From NCBI GenBank assembly GCA_947084925.1, contig CAMTUJ010000030.1, positions 1-64,000 of the forward strand: a DNA stretch of 64,000 nt, written 5' to 3'. The DNA comes from JAGPUQ01 sp947084925. Its GTDB lineage: Bacteria > Pseudomonadota > Gammaproteobacteria > Pseudomonadales > Porticoccaceae. Positions 17,066-26,692 of this stretch are shown piece by piece; position 1 is the stretch's first letter; the number at the start of each line of letters is the position of its first letter. Under the pieces are notes generated by a model that was not told the origin of the DNA, searched no databases, and saw only the letters and a program-made list of their open reading frames with translations. The position numbers were made by a program, and so were the translations under genes.

Positions 17066-18586
17066 ATGACCGCGAACACCACCGAAAGCGCCAGCATCAC
17101 GGCCGCCACACCCTTGCTGGCGGCCATCGATTTGGGGTCGAACAGTTTTCACCTGCTGGTGGCGGCGGTCAGCCACGGGGAAATGCGTCCCCTGGAGGTC
17201 CGGGGTGAAAAAGTACAGTTGGCCGCGGGCCTCCGCAAGGGGTTGCTGGATGGCGCCGCCATTGCGCGCGGGCTCGAAACCCTGGCGCGGTTTCGCCAGG
17301 TCCTCGACACCCTCAACCCGGATACCGTCCGGGTGGTCGGCACCAACACGTTGCGCGCGGCAAACAATGCGCGCGCGTTCATCGGTCCGGCACAGGCCAT
17401 CCTCGGTCATCCCATCGAAGTCGTGTCGGGACGCGAGGAAGCTCGCCTGGTGTATCTGGGCGTGGCTCACAGCGAGGCGGATGACGATCACGCCCGGCTG
17501 GTGGTGGATATCGGCGGCGGCAGCACCGAGCTCATCATCGGCGAGCGCTTCGAGACCCGCGTGCTGGAAAGCCTGCATATGGGATGTGTCGGCTATCAGC
17601 AGCGGTTTTTCCCCACCGGCGCCATTACGGCAGCGCGGTTCGATGGCGCTTATCAGGCCGCCTACCTGGAGGTTCTTGCCATCCGCGAGGATTTTCGCGC
17701 GCGCGGCTGGGGTGACTGCGTCGGCTCGTCCGGGACCCATATCGCCATCGCCGAAGTCCTGCGCGCCCAGGGCTGGAGCCGGGGCGAGATCACGCGCGGC
17801 GGGCTTCAACAACTGCGCCGCGCCCTGATCGACTGCGGCCATGTCGATGCACTGGGCGCCATCGCCGGCCTCAAGCCAGCGCGTTACAGCGTCTTCGCGG
17901 CCGGCGTCGCCATCGCCTGCGCGGTGTTCGAAGCCCTCGACATTGCCACGATGCACGCCTCGTCCGGTGCGTTGCGCGAGGGCGTCATCTACGACCTGAT
18001 CGGGCGCCTGCAACACGAGGATGTGCGTGAGCGCACCGTCAATGCGCTGTTCAACCGGAGCGGGCTGCCCGAACCGCACGCGCGCCGTGTGCAGGAAGTG
18101 GCCGACAACCTGTTCAACCGGCTCCGCAATGACTGGAAGCTAACGCCCGAGCACCGCGAACTGTTGCGCTGGGCCGCGCAACTGCATGAAATCGGTCTGA
18201 CCATTTCCCATTCGCAATTCCACAAACACGGTCAATACATCATTCAGAACTCCGATCTGCCGGGCTTTTCCCGCGATCAGCAAACCGTGCTGGCGATCCT
18301 GGTGCGGGCGCATCGCCGCAAGTTTCCCGGCAATCTGCTGGCGTCTTTCAGCAGCGCTGATCGCCTCACGCTGACGCGCTTGTGTCTGCTGCTGCGTCTT
18401 GCCGTGGCCTTCAAGTATGTGGCGCCCCTGGATGGCCTTCCAAACCTCGACATCCATGCCACGGAACGCGGCTATCGACTGGATTTTCCGGCCGGCTGGC
18501 TGCGGGAGCATCCACTGACCCAGGCCGAGCTCTGCGAGGAACAGGCCTATCTCGCGCAGGCCGGATTCAACATCGAGGTCGCATGA
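17066..18586 (+). CDS. ppx: Exopolyphosphatase (Ppx/GppA family)
   Basis: Removes terminal phosphates from polyphosphate; members may also hydrolyse pppGpp. The actin-like fold gives IDLGSNSFHLLVAAV near residue 21 and the phosphate loop VVDIGGGSTELIIG near residue 149. The C-terminal HD-like domain (WAAQLHEIGLTISHSQFHKH) is typical of the ~500-residue Ppx form. It faces ppk tail to tail with a 37-bp gap, pairing polyphosphate breakdown with synthesis at one locus. A short GC-rich hairpin lies in that gap, without a T-tract. Confidence 0.94.
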   Translation: MTANTTESASITAATPLLAAIDLGSNSFHLLVAAVSHGEMRPLEVRGEKVQLAAGLRKGLLDGAAIARGLETLARFRQVLDTLNPDTVRVVGTNTLRAANNARAFIGPAQAILGHPIEVVSGREEARLVYLGVAHSEADDDHARLVVDIGGGSTELIIGERFETRVLESLHMGCVGYQQRFFPTGAITAARFDGAYQAAYLEVLAIREDFRARGWGDCVGSSGTHIAIAEVLRAQGWSRGEITRGGLQQLRRALIDCGHVDALGAIAGLKPARYSVFAAGVAIACAVFEALDIATMHASSGALREGVIYDLIGRLQHEDVRERTVNALFNRSGLPEPHARRVQEVADNLFNRLRNDWKLTPEHRELLRWAAQLHEIGLTISHSQFHKHGQYIIQNSDLPGFSRDQQTVLAILVRAHRRKFPGNLLASFSSADRLTLTRLCLLLRLAVAFKYVAPLDGLPNLDIHATERGYRLDFPAGWLREHPLTQAELCEEQAYLAQAGFNIEVA

Positions 18587-18623
18587 AGTCGGCCGTGGCC
18601 ACTGGCCGGCGCGTGATCAAAGG

Positions 18624-20750
18624 CTAATCCGCCAGGCGTGCCAGCAAACTCGATTGTGCGCGATATTCGGCGTCCGGAGGTTGCGGCTGCCGAAGCACAT
18701 AAGACCCATCGTCGTGCAGCTCCCAGCTCTGACAGTTATCCGTCAGCAGGGTCTCCAGTTCCCCGATCACGCGCTGAGCCAGCGCCGGATCAAGCAGTGG
18801 AAACGCTATTTCGAGGCGGTTGCGCAGGTTGCGCTCCATGAGATCGGCGCTCGCGCAGTAAACCGCGGGCTTGCCGTTGCGGAAGTAATACACGCGCGAA
18901 TGTTCGAGAAACCTGCCGATGACCGAAATCACGCGGATGTTTTCCGATATCCCCGGCAAGCCCGGGCGCAGACAGCACATGCCGCGGATGATCAGCTCGA
19001 CCTTTACTCCCGCTGCGCTTGCCCGGTAGAGCGCCTGGATCAGGCTCGCGTCCGTGAACCCGTTGGCCTTGAGTACGATACGCGCCTCCCCACCCTCGCG
19101 CGCCACCTGGATTTCCTGGTCGATCAGCGCCAGCAGTTTGGTTTGCAGCGTAAAGGGCGCGGTGAACAGCTTTTTGACATGCTCCGCGCGCCCCATGCCC
19201 GTCAACTGCTGGAAAAAAGTGTGCAGGTCGCTGCCGAGATCGGCGTTCGCGCTGAGCAGGCTGTAGTCGGTGTAGAGCCGGGCATTGCCGGCGTGGTAGT
19301 TCCCAGTGCCCAGATGGACGTAACGCTTCAGTTCTCGCCCCTCGCGCCGCACGATGAGCATCGCCTTGGCGTGCGTCTTGTAACCCACGACACCGTAGGT
19401 CACCACCGCGCCGGCTTCCTGTAACTGGCTCGCGAGCTGGAGATTTTCCGCCTCGTCGAACCGGGCGCGCAATTCAATCACGACTGTGACTTCCTTGCCG
19501 GCTCGCGCGGCTTCCGCGAGCAAGTCGACGATCTCGGAGCGCGGGCCGCTGCGGTACAGCGTCATCTTGATCGCCAGTACCAGCGGATCGCGCCCCGCCT
19601 GGCGCAACAGATCGATCACCGGGGTAAAGGACTGGTACGGGTGATGCAACAACATGTCGCATTCCGCCAGCACCTGGAAATAATTGGGATCCTCGCGCAG
19701 CGGCGCGGGCAGACTGGGGGTAAAAGGCGGAAACACCAGATCGGGCCGATTGACCATGCCGCGCAGTTGCATCATGCGGCCCAGGTTCACCGGACCTTCC
19801 ACGTGGTAGAGATCGGCGTGCTCGAGATTGAACTGATCGAGCAGAAACTCGACCAGCTCCGGCGGACACTCGGCTGCCACTTCCAGTCGCACCGCGCTGC
19901 CAAAGCGCCGCGTGTGCAGCTCGCCCCGCAACGCGCGCGCAATGTCTTCGACTTCCGCCGCGTTCAGATCCAGATCGGCATCGCGGGTGATCCGGAATTG
20001 ATAACAACCCGTCGCGCGCATGCCCGGAAACAGAAAATCGACGTGCGAATGAATCACCGACGACAGAAACACGAAATTGTCTCCGCCCTGACACAACTGG
20101 TCCGGAACCCGGATGATGCGCGGCAGCGAGCGCGGCGCCGGCACGATGGCGAGGCCGCTCTCGCGGCCAAAGGCATCGCGGCCTTCCAGGCTGACAATGA
20201 AGTTGAGGCTTTTGTTGACCAGGCGCGGGAAGGGATGCGCCGGATCCAGACCAATGGGACTGATGACCGGCAACACCTGTTCGCGCAGATACTCCTGCGC
20301 CCAGCGATCGATTTCCGGAGTCCAGGTATCCCGTGCCAGAAACCGGATACCTTCGCGTTCCAGCGCCGGCAGCAGGGTTTCGTTCAGAATCCGGTACTGG
20401 CGCTGAATGGCGCCATGGCAGATGGTGCAGAGTTCCTTCAGCACCTCCTGGGGCTGGAGCCCGTCGGTCGCGACAACTTCGCGCGCAAAGCTGATCTGGC
20501 GCTTGAGCCAGGCGACCCGGATTTCATAGAACTCGTCGAGGTTGGAGCTGAAAATGAGCAGAAACTGCAATCGCTCCAGCAGCGGGTAGGACTCCGTCAG
20601 CGCCTGTTCCAGCACCCGGAGGTTGAACTGCATCAGGCTGAGATGGCGGTTGATGTAGTACGCCGGTTGCTGATAATCGGCCACGTCGTGGGCTCGCCAG
20701 GGCAGTCCATCGAGATCTGATTCGAGACTCTGCAAGGACGGTTCGTTCAT
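18624..20750 (-). CDS. ppk1: Polyphosphate kinase 1
   Basis: Membrane-associated enzyme that polymerises ATP gamma-phosphate into polyphosphate. The 708-residue product has the N domain (YYINRHLSLMQFNLRVLEQA), head domain and two PLD-like catalytic domains. The autophosphorylated His lies in YVHLGTGNYHAGNARLYTDY, with DLMERNLRNRLE and the second conserved region near the end. An in-frame start 12 codons upstream (20786) is possible, but it would crowd the candidate Pho box at 20801-20818. That favours the ATG at 20750. Confidence 0.95.
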   Translation of the reverse strand: MNEPSLQSLESDLDGLPWRAHDVADYQQPAYYINRHLSLMQFNLRVLEQALTESYPLLERLQFLLIFSSNLDEFYEIRVAWLKRQISFAREVVATDGLQPQEVLKELCTICHGAIQRQYRILNETLLPALEREGIRFLARDTWTPEIDRWAQEYLREQVLPVISPIGLDPAHPFPRLVNKSLNFIVSLEGRDAFGRESGLAIVPAPRSLPRIIRVPDQLCQGGDNFVFLSSVIHSHVDFLFPGMRATGCYQFRITRDADLDLNAAEVEDIARALRGELHTRRFGSAVRLEVAAECPPELVEFLLDQFNLEHADLYHVEGPVNLGRMMQLRGMVNRPDLVFPPFTPSLPAPLREDPNYFQVLAECDMLLHHPYQSFTPVIDLLRQAGRDPLVLAIKMTLYRSGPRSEIVDLLAEAARAGKEVTVVIELRARFDEAENLQLASQLQEAGAVVTYGVVGYKTHAKAMLIVRREGRELKRYVHLGTGNYHAGNARLYTDYSLLSANADLGSDLHTFFQQLTGMGRAEHVKKLFTAPFTLQTKLLALIDQEIQVAREGGEARIVLKANGFTDASLIQALYRASAAGVKVELIIRGMCCLRPGLPGISENIRVISVIGRFLEHSRVYYFRNGKPAVYCASADLMERNLRNRLEIAFPLLDPALAQRVIGELETLLTDNCQSWELHDDGSYVLRQPQPPDAEYRAQSSLLARLAD

Positions 20751-20800
20751 ATCGGGATAGGGCGCAGGGGCAAAATCACAGACCATCGTGCCAACAGTCT

Positions 20801-20818
20801 ATGTCAAAACAATGTCAC
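20801..20818 (-). promoter_or_regulatory. Pho-box-like direct repeat upstream of ppk1
   Basis: On the minus strand GTGACAT-TGTT-TTGACAT gives two 7-bp repeats with the 4-bp spacer of a PhoB half-site pair. Each copy matches 5 of 7 positions of CTGTCAT. It ends 50 bp before the ppk1 ATG. PhoB control of ppk is known in several proteobacteria; here it is a prediction. The TTGACA could equally be a plain -35 box. Confidence 0.4.
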
Positions 20819-20874
20819 CGGCGCGGACCCGTGCCTGGGCTGCCGCGGCCGGGCTGCCAGATCGTCTTGGGCAC

Positions 20875-22554
20875 CTAGGTCGCACCCGCGCGCACGGCGT
20901 GGAGCTGGCGATCCGCGAGGCCCGGAGGGATACCGAGCAAGCTGAGTGCCTGCGCCGCAATCAGCAGGCTGGCCTCAAGCATTTCCGGGACCACATGATC
21001 GGCGCCAATGGAGATCAATTCCTCGACACCGCCGTGTTCATTGCAGCGCACGATGATGGGCGTACCCACGCCTTTGGCGCGAATACCGGCAATGGTGACG
21101 CGTGCCGCATCCAGCGATCGAAAGGTCAGAATCGCCAGGCGGGCGGTAGCGATGTGACAACTGGACAGAATATCGAGTCGGGCGCAGTCTCCGTAAACCA
21201 CATTGCGCCCCGCGCTCCGCGCCGTGCTAACCCTTTCGATATTCCAGTCGATGCCGACATAAGGAATATCATTTGCCTCCAGGAGCTGCGCCAGGGTTTC
21301 CCCTACCCGCCCGAAGCCCCCGATCACCACATGGCTGTCCCGGTGCAGGGTCACCGGTGCGGGCTCGGGTGATGAATCGCCGCTGCCGTCGAACCGGCGC
21401 GCCAGCCAGCGCGCGATCAGGCCATTGTTGCGAATCAATACCGGACTCAGCGTCATGCTGAACACGATGATCAGGATGACGAACGATCCTTGATCGGGAG
21501 GCACGATCCGGTTGAATTGTGCCAGGGTGATGAGCGCAAGGCCGAACTCACCGGCCTGGGCGAGGATCAGCCCAACCCGGACGGGGTCAGTGCCCTGCGC
21601 CGGCGCGAGCACCCTGGCGACCGCAGCGACCACCAGCGCCTTGATGGCGATAAGCGCTGCCGTGAAGAGCAGCAAGCGAGCCCAGTGAGTCGGGAGCAAT
21701 GACAGCTCGACATTCATGCCAACGACGACAAAAAAAAGCCCCAGGAGAATGTCCCGGAAGGGGCGAATATCCGCGATGACCTGATGCTTGAAAGGCGTCT
21801 CACTCAGCATCATGCCAATCACGAAACTGCCAAGCGCCATCGACAGACCAAAGCCGTGGGTAAGCCAGGCGGCGAGCAGGGCGATCACCAGGGTACCCAG
21901 GACAAACATCTCATCCGCGCCGGCCTGTGCGACCTCGGCATAGATTCTCGGCAACAGCCATTTACCCGCCGCCATCAGCAGAACGAAAAGCACAAACCCC
22001 TTGAACAGTGACCAGCTCAGCAACACCGCCAGCGAATTCTGACTTGAATCACCCAGCACCGGGATCAGCACCAGAAAGACCACGGCGACCAGATCCTGGA
22101 ACAGCAGTACACCGAGTCCGGTCTGGGCGTAGCGAGTGTGAAACTGCTGCAGTTCGTTCAGTTCACGGGTGACCAATGCGGTGGACGAAAAGGCCAGCGC
22201 ACCAGCGAGGATTACGGCCGCGGCAAGGCTCGCCCCCCATAGGTAAATTGCCCCGCCAAAAAGCAGCGCGCAGGCCGCGACCTGCACGGAACCCACTCCG
22301 AACACAGCAAAGCGTAGTGCCCACATCCTCTCCAGGGAAAACTCGAGCCCGATGGAAAACAACAGGAAGGCCACTCCGAACTCGGCGACCAGCGCGAAAT
22401 CTTCGGGGGCGCTTATCCACCCCAGGAAATGCGGCCCGACCAAGGCGCCGGCGGCGATATAGGCGACCACCGTGGGTAGTCGCAGACGGCGGAAGGCAAG
22501 TGTGGTGAGCAGGGAGGCGCCCAACACGAGGAGCAGTTCCTGAAGAAAAGTCAT
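20875..22554 (-). CDS. KefB/YbaL-type monovalent cation:proton antiporter with TrkA-N domain
   Basis: A 559-residue CPA2-family inner-membrane antiporter. Residues ~1-385 hold about a dozen hydrophobic helices, with family motifs LPTVVAYIAAGALVGPHFLG, FLLFSIGLEFSLERMW and LSWSLFKGFVLFVLL. The C-terminal RCK/TrkA-N domain binds NAD(H) or a similar ligand (HVVIGGFGRVGETLAQLLEA) and ends in RCNEHGGVEELISIGADHVV. This is the YbaL/KefB layout for K+ or Na+ efflux. The start is ATG 22554, matching the family start MTFLQELLLVL; an in-frame ATG 12 codons upstream is less likely. Confidence 0.9.
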   Translation of the reverse strand: MTFLQELLLVLGASLLTTLAFRRLRLPTVVAYIAAGALVGPHFLGWISAPEDFALVAEFGVAFLLFSIGLEFSLERMWALRFAVFGVGSVQVAACALLFGGAIYLWGASLAAAVILAGALAFSSTALVTRELNELQQFHTRYAQTGLGVLLFQDLVAVVFLVLIPVLGDSSQNSLAVLLSWSLFKGFVLFVLLMAAGKWLLPRIYAEVAQAGADEMFVLGTLVIALLAAWLTHGFGLSMALGSFVIGMMLSETPFKHQVIADIRPFRDILLGLFFVVVGMNVELSLLPTHWARLLLFTAALIAIKALVVAAVARVLAPAQGTDPVRVGLILAQAGEFGLALITLAQFNRIVPPDQGSFVILIIVFSMTLSPVLIRNNGLIARWLARRFDGSGDSSPEPAPVTLHRDSHVVIGGFGRVGETLAQLLEANDIPYVGIDWNIERVSTARSAGRNVVYGDCARLDILSSCHIATARLAILTFRSLDAARVTIAGIRAKGVGTPIIVRCNEHGGVEELISIGADHVVPEMLEASLLIAAQALSLLGIPPGLADRQLHAVRAGAT

Positions 22555-22636
22555 GGCACCCCTGCGCGGTGGCAGGCTCCGCGCGATCATAAGCCGGGAT
22601 GGCGCCGCACCTGCGGCGTTCCTGGCGACGGCCGAT

Positions 22637-23773
22637 TCAAAATGCCGCGAGCACGGTATCCAGAAATCGATGTCCCAGCTGTGTGGTGGTTAACTGTTCG
22701 CCGAGCGGCATCACCAGCCCTTGGCATGCCAACTTTCCCCAACATTCAGCAATCGCCGCGAGCGGCAGACCGACGCGTTCGCCGAAATGACTTGCCGGGA
22801 CCCCGGTATTCAAACGCAACGCATTCATGAGGAACTCCAGCGGCAGGTCAGCGACGTCCAGGATCTGCTCTTCGGCACAGTGGTCGCCGCGGCGCGCGAG
22901 ATAATCCCGGGGATGACGCACCTTGCGCCGGCGCCGGATGCAGCCTGCGTCCGGGTCGGTGAGCTTGCCGTGGGCGCCGGCACCGATCCCGATATAGTCG
23001 CCGAATTCCCAGTAATTGACGTTGTGACGGCTGTGTCGCCCGGCGCGCGCATAGGCCGACACCTCGTACTGCCGGTAACCGGCATGATCGAGCAACGTCG
23101 CGCCGGCGGTATTGATGGCGTCCAGCACAGCCTCGTCGGGCAGACGCGGCGGTTTGCGATAGAACAGGGTGTTGGGCTCGATGGTGAGCTGATACCAGGA
23201 CAGATGCTCCGGGGCGAGGGCAATGGCCTGCTCCAGATCGACGGCCGCCTGGGCCGGCGTCTGTCCCGGCAGACAGTGCATGAGATCGAGATTGATGTTC
23301 TCGAAGCCGGCCGCGCGGGCCAGATCAAACGCGCGCAGCGCCTCGCCACCCGAGTGAATACGGCCGAGCGCCGCAAGATGCGGATCGGAGAACGATTGCA
23401 CGCCGATGGACAGCCGGTTGACCCCGGCGGCGCGATAGCCGCGAAAGTTGTCCGCATCGGCGGTGCCGGGATTCGCCTCCAGGGTGATCTCGGCATCCGG
23501 GGTGAAGCCGATGCGCCGGTCCGCCGCTTCCAGCACCGCGGCGATGGCGGGCGCCGAAAACAGGCTGGGTGTGCCGCCGCCGATAAAAACACTGCCGAAA
23601 CGGCGGCCCTGTGCGCGCTCCCGCTCGCAGTCCAGATCGGCGATCAGGGCCCGGACGTACTCGGCCTCGGGCAGTACGCCCGCGGCCTGGTGCGAATTGA
23701 AATCGCAGTAGGGGCATTTGCGTACGCACCAGGGAACGTGCACATAAAGCGCCAGCGGTGGCAGCTTCAACAC
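22637..23773 (-). CDS. hemW: Radical SAM haem chaperone HemW
   Basis: Radical-SAM protein related to HemN that delivers haem rather than oxidising coproporphyrinogen. The 4Fe-4S motif is PWCVRKCPYCDF (Cx3Cx2C) near residue 20. SVFIGGGTPSLF and VNRLSIGVQSFSD follow, and the C-terminal HemN domain closes a 378-residue chain. The HemN-specific Cys after the cluster is replaced by Phe, as in HemW. The GTG start at 23773 overlaps the rdgB stop by 7 nt. Longer in-frame readings run into rdgB and were rejected. Confidence 0.93.
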   Translation of the reverse strand: MLKLPPLALYVHVPWCVRKCPYCDFNSHQAAGVLPEAEYVRALIADLDCERERAQGRRFGSVFIGGGTPSLFSAPAIAAVLEAADRRIGFTPDAEITLEANPGTADADNFRGYRAAGVNRLSIGVQSFSDPHLAALGRIHSGGEALRAFDLARAAGFENINLDLMHCLPGQTPAQAAVDLEQAIALAPEHLSWYQLTIEPNTLFYRKPPRLPDEAVLDAINTAGATLLDHAGYRQYEVSAYARAGRHSRHNVNYWEFGDYIGIGAGAHGKLTDPDAGCIRRRRKVRHPRDYLARRGDHCAEEQILDVADLPLEFLMNALRLNTGVPASHFGERVGLPLAAIAECWGKLACQGLVMPLGEQLTTTQLGHRFLDTVLAAF

Positions 23774-24378
23774 TTGGCGGCAACCCGCGCGCGCAGCTTC
23801 GGGAGCAGTTCCCGCAACGCATGGCCGCGGTGACTCCGGACGTTCTTCTCGGCCGCCGCCAGTTCCGCCGCCGCGCAACCGAGCTCGGGGATCAGAAACA
23901 GGGGATCGTAACCAAAGCCGCCACCACCGCACGGCTGCGCCAGGATGCGGCCCTCCCACACGCCTTCACCAATCAGCGGCGCCGGATCGGTGGCCGAATC
24001 GACGTAGACCAGGACGCAGCGAAACCGCGCGCTCCGCTGAGCGGCCGGCACGTCCCGGAGCAACTCCAGAAGTTTCCGATTGTTGCGCGCATCGTCGGAG
24101 CCCTCCCCGGCAAAGCGCGCCGAATGCACTCCCGGTGCGCCCTGCAACCAGTCGACTTCCAGGCCGGAGTCATCGGCGAGCGCGGCGCGGCCGCTTTCGC
24201 GCGCCGCGTGACGCGCCTTGAGCAGGGCGTTGTCGACAAACGTGCTGCCGGTCTCCGCGACCGCGCTCACCCCGAGTTCGCCCTGGGATATCAGATCGAG
24301 GCCCAGTTCGGCCAGCAGGCCGCGCAACTCGCGGAGCTTGCCGGCATTGTTGCTGGCCAGGATGACCTCGGTGCTCAT
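23767..24378 (-). CDS. rdgB: dITP/XTP pyrophosphatase (HAM1 family)
   Basis: House-cleaning nucleotide pyrophosphatase that removes dITP and XTP. The substrate-site start VILASNNAGKLREL is at residues ~5-18, ALADDSGLEVDWLQGAPGVH gives the metal and base site, and GGGFGYDPLFLIPELG the second conserved block. It has 203 residues and lies 3 bp after DUF4426, ahead of hemW, in the usual gammaproteobacterial gene order. Confidence 0.96.
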   Translation of the reverse strand: MSTEVILASNNAGKLRELRGLLAELGLDLISQGELGVSAVAETGSTFVDNALLKARHAARESGRAALADDSGLEVDWLQGAPGVHSARFAGEGSDDARNNRKLLELLRDVPAAQRSARFRCVLVYVDSATDPAPLIGEGVWEGRILAQPCGGGGFGYDPLFLIPELGCAAAELAAAEKNVRSHRGHALRELLPKLRARVAAKC

Positions 24379-24381
24379 GGC

Positions 24382-24837
24382 TTAGCGATCACGATAAAAG
24401 GTGCGCTGAAACGACAGCGTGTAGGAGGGCATATCCGGATTCGGCTTCACCGTGATGTTGAAAGTCAGCGAATCCTCGTTTTCAAAGTTGAACGGCGCGA
24501 GGTAGTAAACCGCATCGCCCTCGCGAACCTCGAGAAACTCCAACTCCTGGCTCTGGGCGAAAATATTGGCGACCTTTCCCTTTACCACGGCGGGTCTGCC
24601 GCCGATCGTCCCGGCGGGCATGACGGCGATATTGACCAGACCGCGATCGCGGCCCCGCACGATGTCATAAGCAGCGGCGACCTCGGGACTCACGAAGCTG
24701 CTGTTGAAGGCACTGTAATAAACGCGGTAATCGCCGAATTCGCGGAACGGCCGGTCGTCCGCCGACAGACTGCCCGCGAAAATCAGCAGGGGAACGATCA
24801 ACAGGCGGGACAGCGGAGACAATTGCATTATTTTCAT
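24382..24837 (-). CDS. DUF4426 periplasmic protein
   Basis: A 151-residue exported protein with an N-terminal signal peptide (LSRLLIVPLLIFAGSLSADD). The mature domain begins FREFGDYRVYYSAFNSSFVSPEVAAAY-like and is beta-rich, as in DUF4426. An alternative ATG is three codons in (MQLSP). Genes of this family are typically found between metW and rdgB. Function is unknown. Confidence 0.88.
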   Translation of the reverse strand: MKIMQLSPLSRLLIVPLLIFAGSLSADDRPFREFGDYRVYYSAFNSSFVSPEVAAAYDIVRGRDRGLVNIAVMPAGTIGGRPAVVKGKVANIFAQSQELEFLEVREGDAVYYLAPFNFENEDSLTFNITVKPNPDMPSYTLSFQRTFYRDR

Positions 24838-24870
24838 GGGTCGCGTCCTCAGGTAGTCATTGGAGACGGG

Positions 24871-25464
24871 TTATTTCGCCAAATGGTAGATCGCGGTGGC
24901 ACTGAACAGATTGGACCATACTCCTTTGAGCAGCCGATCGGGGAATTGTTCGGCCACAAATTCGCGGTGCAGCACCCGGATCGATCGTTCCCGGCACAGA
25001 GCCTCGAAATCCTGCACCGTGCAAAAGTGGATATTGGGTGTGTCATACCACTGGTAGGGCAACTGCCGGGTGACCGGCATGCGACCCCAGGCCGCGAGGA
25101 ACAGGCGGGTGCGGATATTGCCGAAATTGGGGAAGGTGACGATACATTCCTCGCCTACGCGCAGCATCTCGGCGATGGCGTGATCGGGGCGGCGCAGCAC
25201 CTGCATGGAATTGGCCATCAGCACGGTGTCGAAACTCTTGTCCGGGAAATCGGTCAGCCCCTGATCGACATCGGCTTCGATCACATTGACACCGCGGGCG
25301 ACACAGTGGGTGATTTTCTCCGGGTCGATTTCGATGCCGTAGCCTTCCACACCACGGCTGTCCATCAGCACCCGCAGCAGCTCGCCATCGCCGCAGCCGA
25401 GATCCAGAACCCGGCTGCCGGGCGCAATCCAGCGCCGCACAATATCCAGATCGACGCGCAGCAT
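24871..25464 (-). CDS. metW: Methionine biosynthesis protein MetW
   Basis: A 197-residue SAM-dependent-methyltransferase-like protein that pairs with MetX in methionine synthesis. It has the SAM-binding motif RVLDLGCGDGELLRVL near residue 18 and family segments SFDTVLMANSMQVL and VTFPNFGNIRTRLFL. The ATG at 25464 shares its A with the metX stop (TGATG), so translation is coupled. Longer readings fall inside metX. The catalytic role of MetW is still debated; some members stimulate MetX. Confidence 0.94.
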   Translation of the reverse strand: MLRVDLDIVRRWIAPGSRVLDLGCGDGELLRVLMDSRGVEGYGIEIDPEKITHCVARGVNVIEADVDQGLTDFPDKSFDTVLMANSMQVLRRPDHAIAEMLRVGEECIVTFPNFGNIRTRLFLAAWGRMPVTRQLPYQWYDTPNIHFCTVQDFEALCRERSIRVLHREFVAEQFPDRLLKGVWSNLFSATAIYHLAK

Positions 25465-26612
25465 CAGCAGGTCTCCGCAACCCGGGCCATATAGGTCCGC
25501 AACAGTTTTTCGTAGCGGGCATTGGGCAGCAGAAAGGCGTCGTGCCCCATGTCGGAGTCGATGCACGCATAGGCCACGTCGCGATTGGCGGCGACCAGGG
25601 CCTGGACGATTTCCTGGGAACGCTGCGGCGCAAAGCGCCAGTCGCTGGTGAAGGAGACCACCAGAAACCGCGCGCGCGCGGTCCGGAACGCCGCCGCCGG
25701 ATCGTCGCCGTATTCCCGCGCCAGATCAAAATAGTCGAGCATCTTGGTGATCAGGAGGTAGGTGTTGGCGTCAAAATTCTCGGCAAACTTGTCGCCCTGA
25801 TAATGCAGGTAACTTTCCACCTTGAACTCGACCGGCGCCTCCAGGCCGCGCGCAAAGGAACCGGAGCGCAGTTCGCGGCCGAAGCGCTGTCCCATCAGGG
25901 CATGGGACAGGTAAGTGACATGACCCACCATCCGCGCGAGCGCGAGGCCGTTGCGCGGCACGACGCCGTGTTCGGCAAAGTCCCCGTCGCGGAAATCCGG
26001 GTCGGAGCGGATCGCGCGCCGGGCGATTTCGTTGAAGGCGATATTCTGTGCAGTCAGTTTAAGGGCCGAGGCAATCACCACGCAGTGGCGGACACGCGCG
26101 GGATATTCGAGCGCCCAGCGCATCGCGTTCATGCCGCCCAGGCTGCCGCCGATCACCGCCGCCCACTGCTCGATGCCCAGGCGGTCGGCGAGCCGGGCCT
26201 GACTCAGCACCCAGTCGCGCACCCGCAACGGCGGAAAATGCTTGCCCCAACGCAGGCCGGTTTCGGGATTGATCGTGCGCGGACCGGTGCTGCCATGACA
26301 ACCGCCGAGATTGTTCAGGCAGACCACGTAGAAATATCGCGTATCGATCGGTTTGCCGGGACCGATGTAATCGTCCCACCACCCGGGTTTGGCATCGTCC
26401 ACACGGTGGAACCCGGCCGCGTGATGGTTGCCGCTCAGGGCATGGCAGATCAACACCGCATTGGAACGTTTGGCATTCAGCTCGCCGTAGGTTTCGACCA
26501 CGAGCTCATAGGACGCCAGCCGCCGGCCGCAGCTCAGTTCGAGCGGCTCGGCAAAGTGGTGGACCTCTGGCACAGCCAGACCAACGGAGTCAGGAGGAAA
26601 GCTGTCCGGCAT
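25464..26612 (-). CDS. metX: Homoserine O-acyltransferase MetX
   Basis: Alpha/beta hydrolase that acylates homoserine, the first step of methionine synthesis. It has HALSGNHHAAGFH, the nucleophile elbow GGSLGGMNAMRWALEYP and the C-terminal Asp/His of the triad in SFTSDWRFAP and DSDMGHDAFLLP. The ATG at 26612 (MPDSFPPDSVGL) fits the gammaproteobacterial start and gives 382 residues; an ATG 18 codons upstream is less likely. MetX enzymes paired with MetW are often succinyl- rather than acetyl-specific, so acyl donor is left open. Confidence 0.94.
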   Translation of the reverse strand: MPDSFPPDSVGLAVPEVHHFAEPLELSCGRRLASYELVVETYGELNAKRSNAVLICHALSGNHHAAGFHRVDDAKPGWWDDYIGPGKPIDTRYFYVVCLNNLGGCHGSTGPRTINPETGLRWGKHFPPLRVRDWVLSQARLADRLGIEQWAAVIGGSLGGMNAMRWALEYPARVRHCVVIASALKLTAQNIAFNEIARRAIRSDPDFRDGDFAEHGVVPRNGLALARMVGHVTYLSHALMGQRFGRELRSGSFARGLEAPVEFKVESYLHYQGDKFAENFDANTYLLITKMLDYFDLAREYGDDPAAAFRTARARFLVVSFTSDWRFAPQRSQEIVQALVAANRDVAYACIDSDMGHDAFLLPNARYEKLLRTYMARVAETC

Positions 26613-26692
26613 GGGGTACGACTCTCGGAACCCGGGAAGTCTAAAGACGGGGTCGGACGCAAGCAAGCGCGGCCCGGGTGAGCAGGTCCGCG

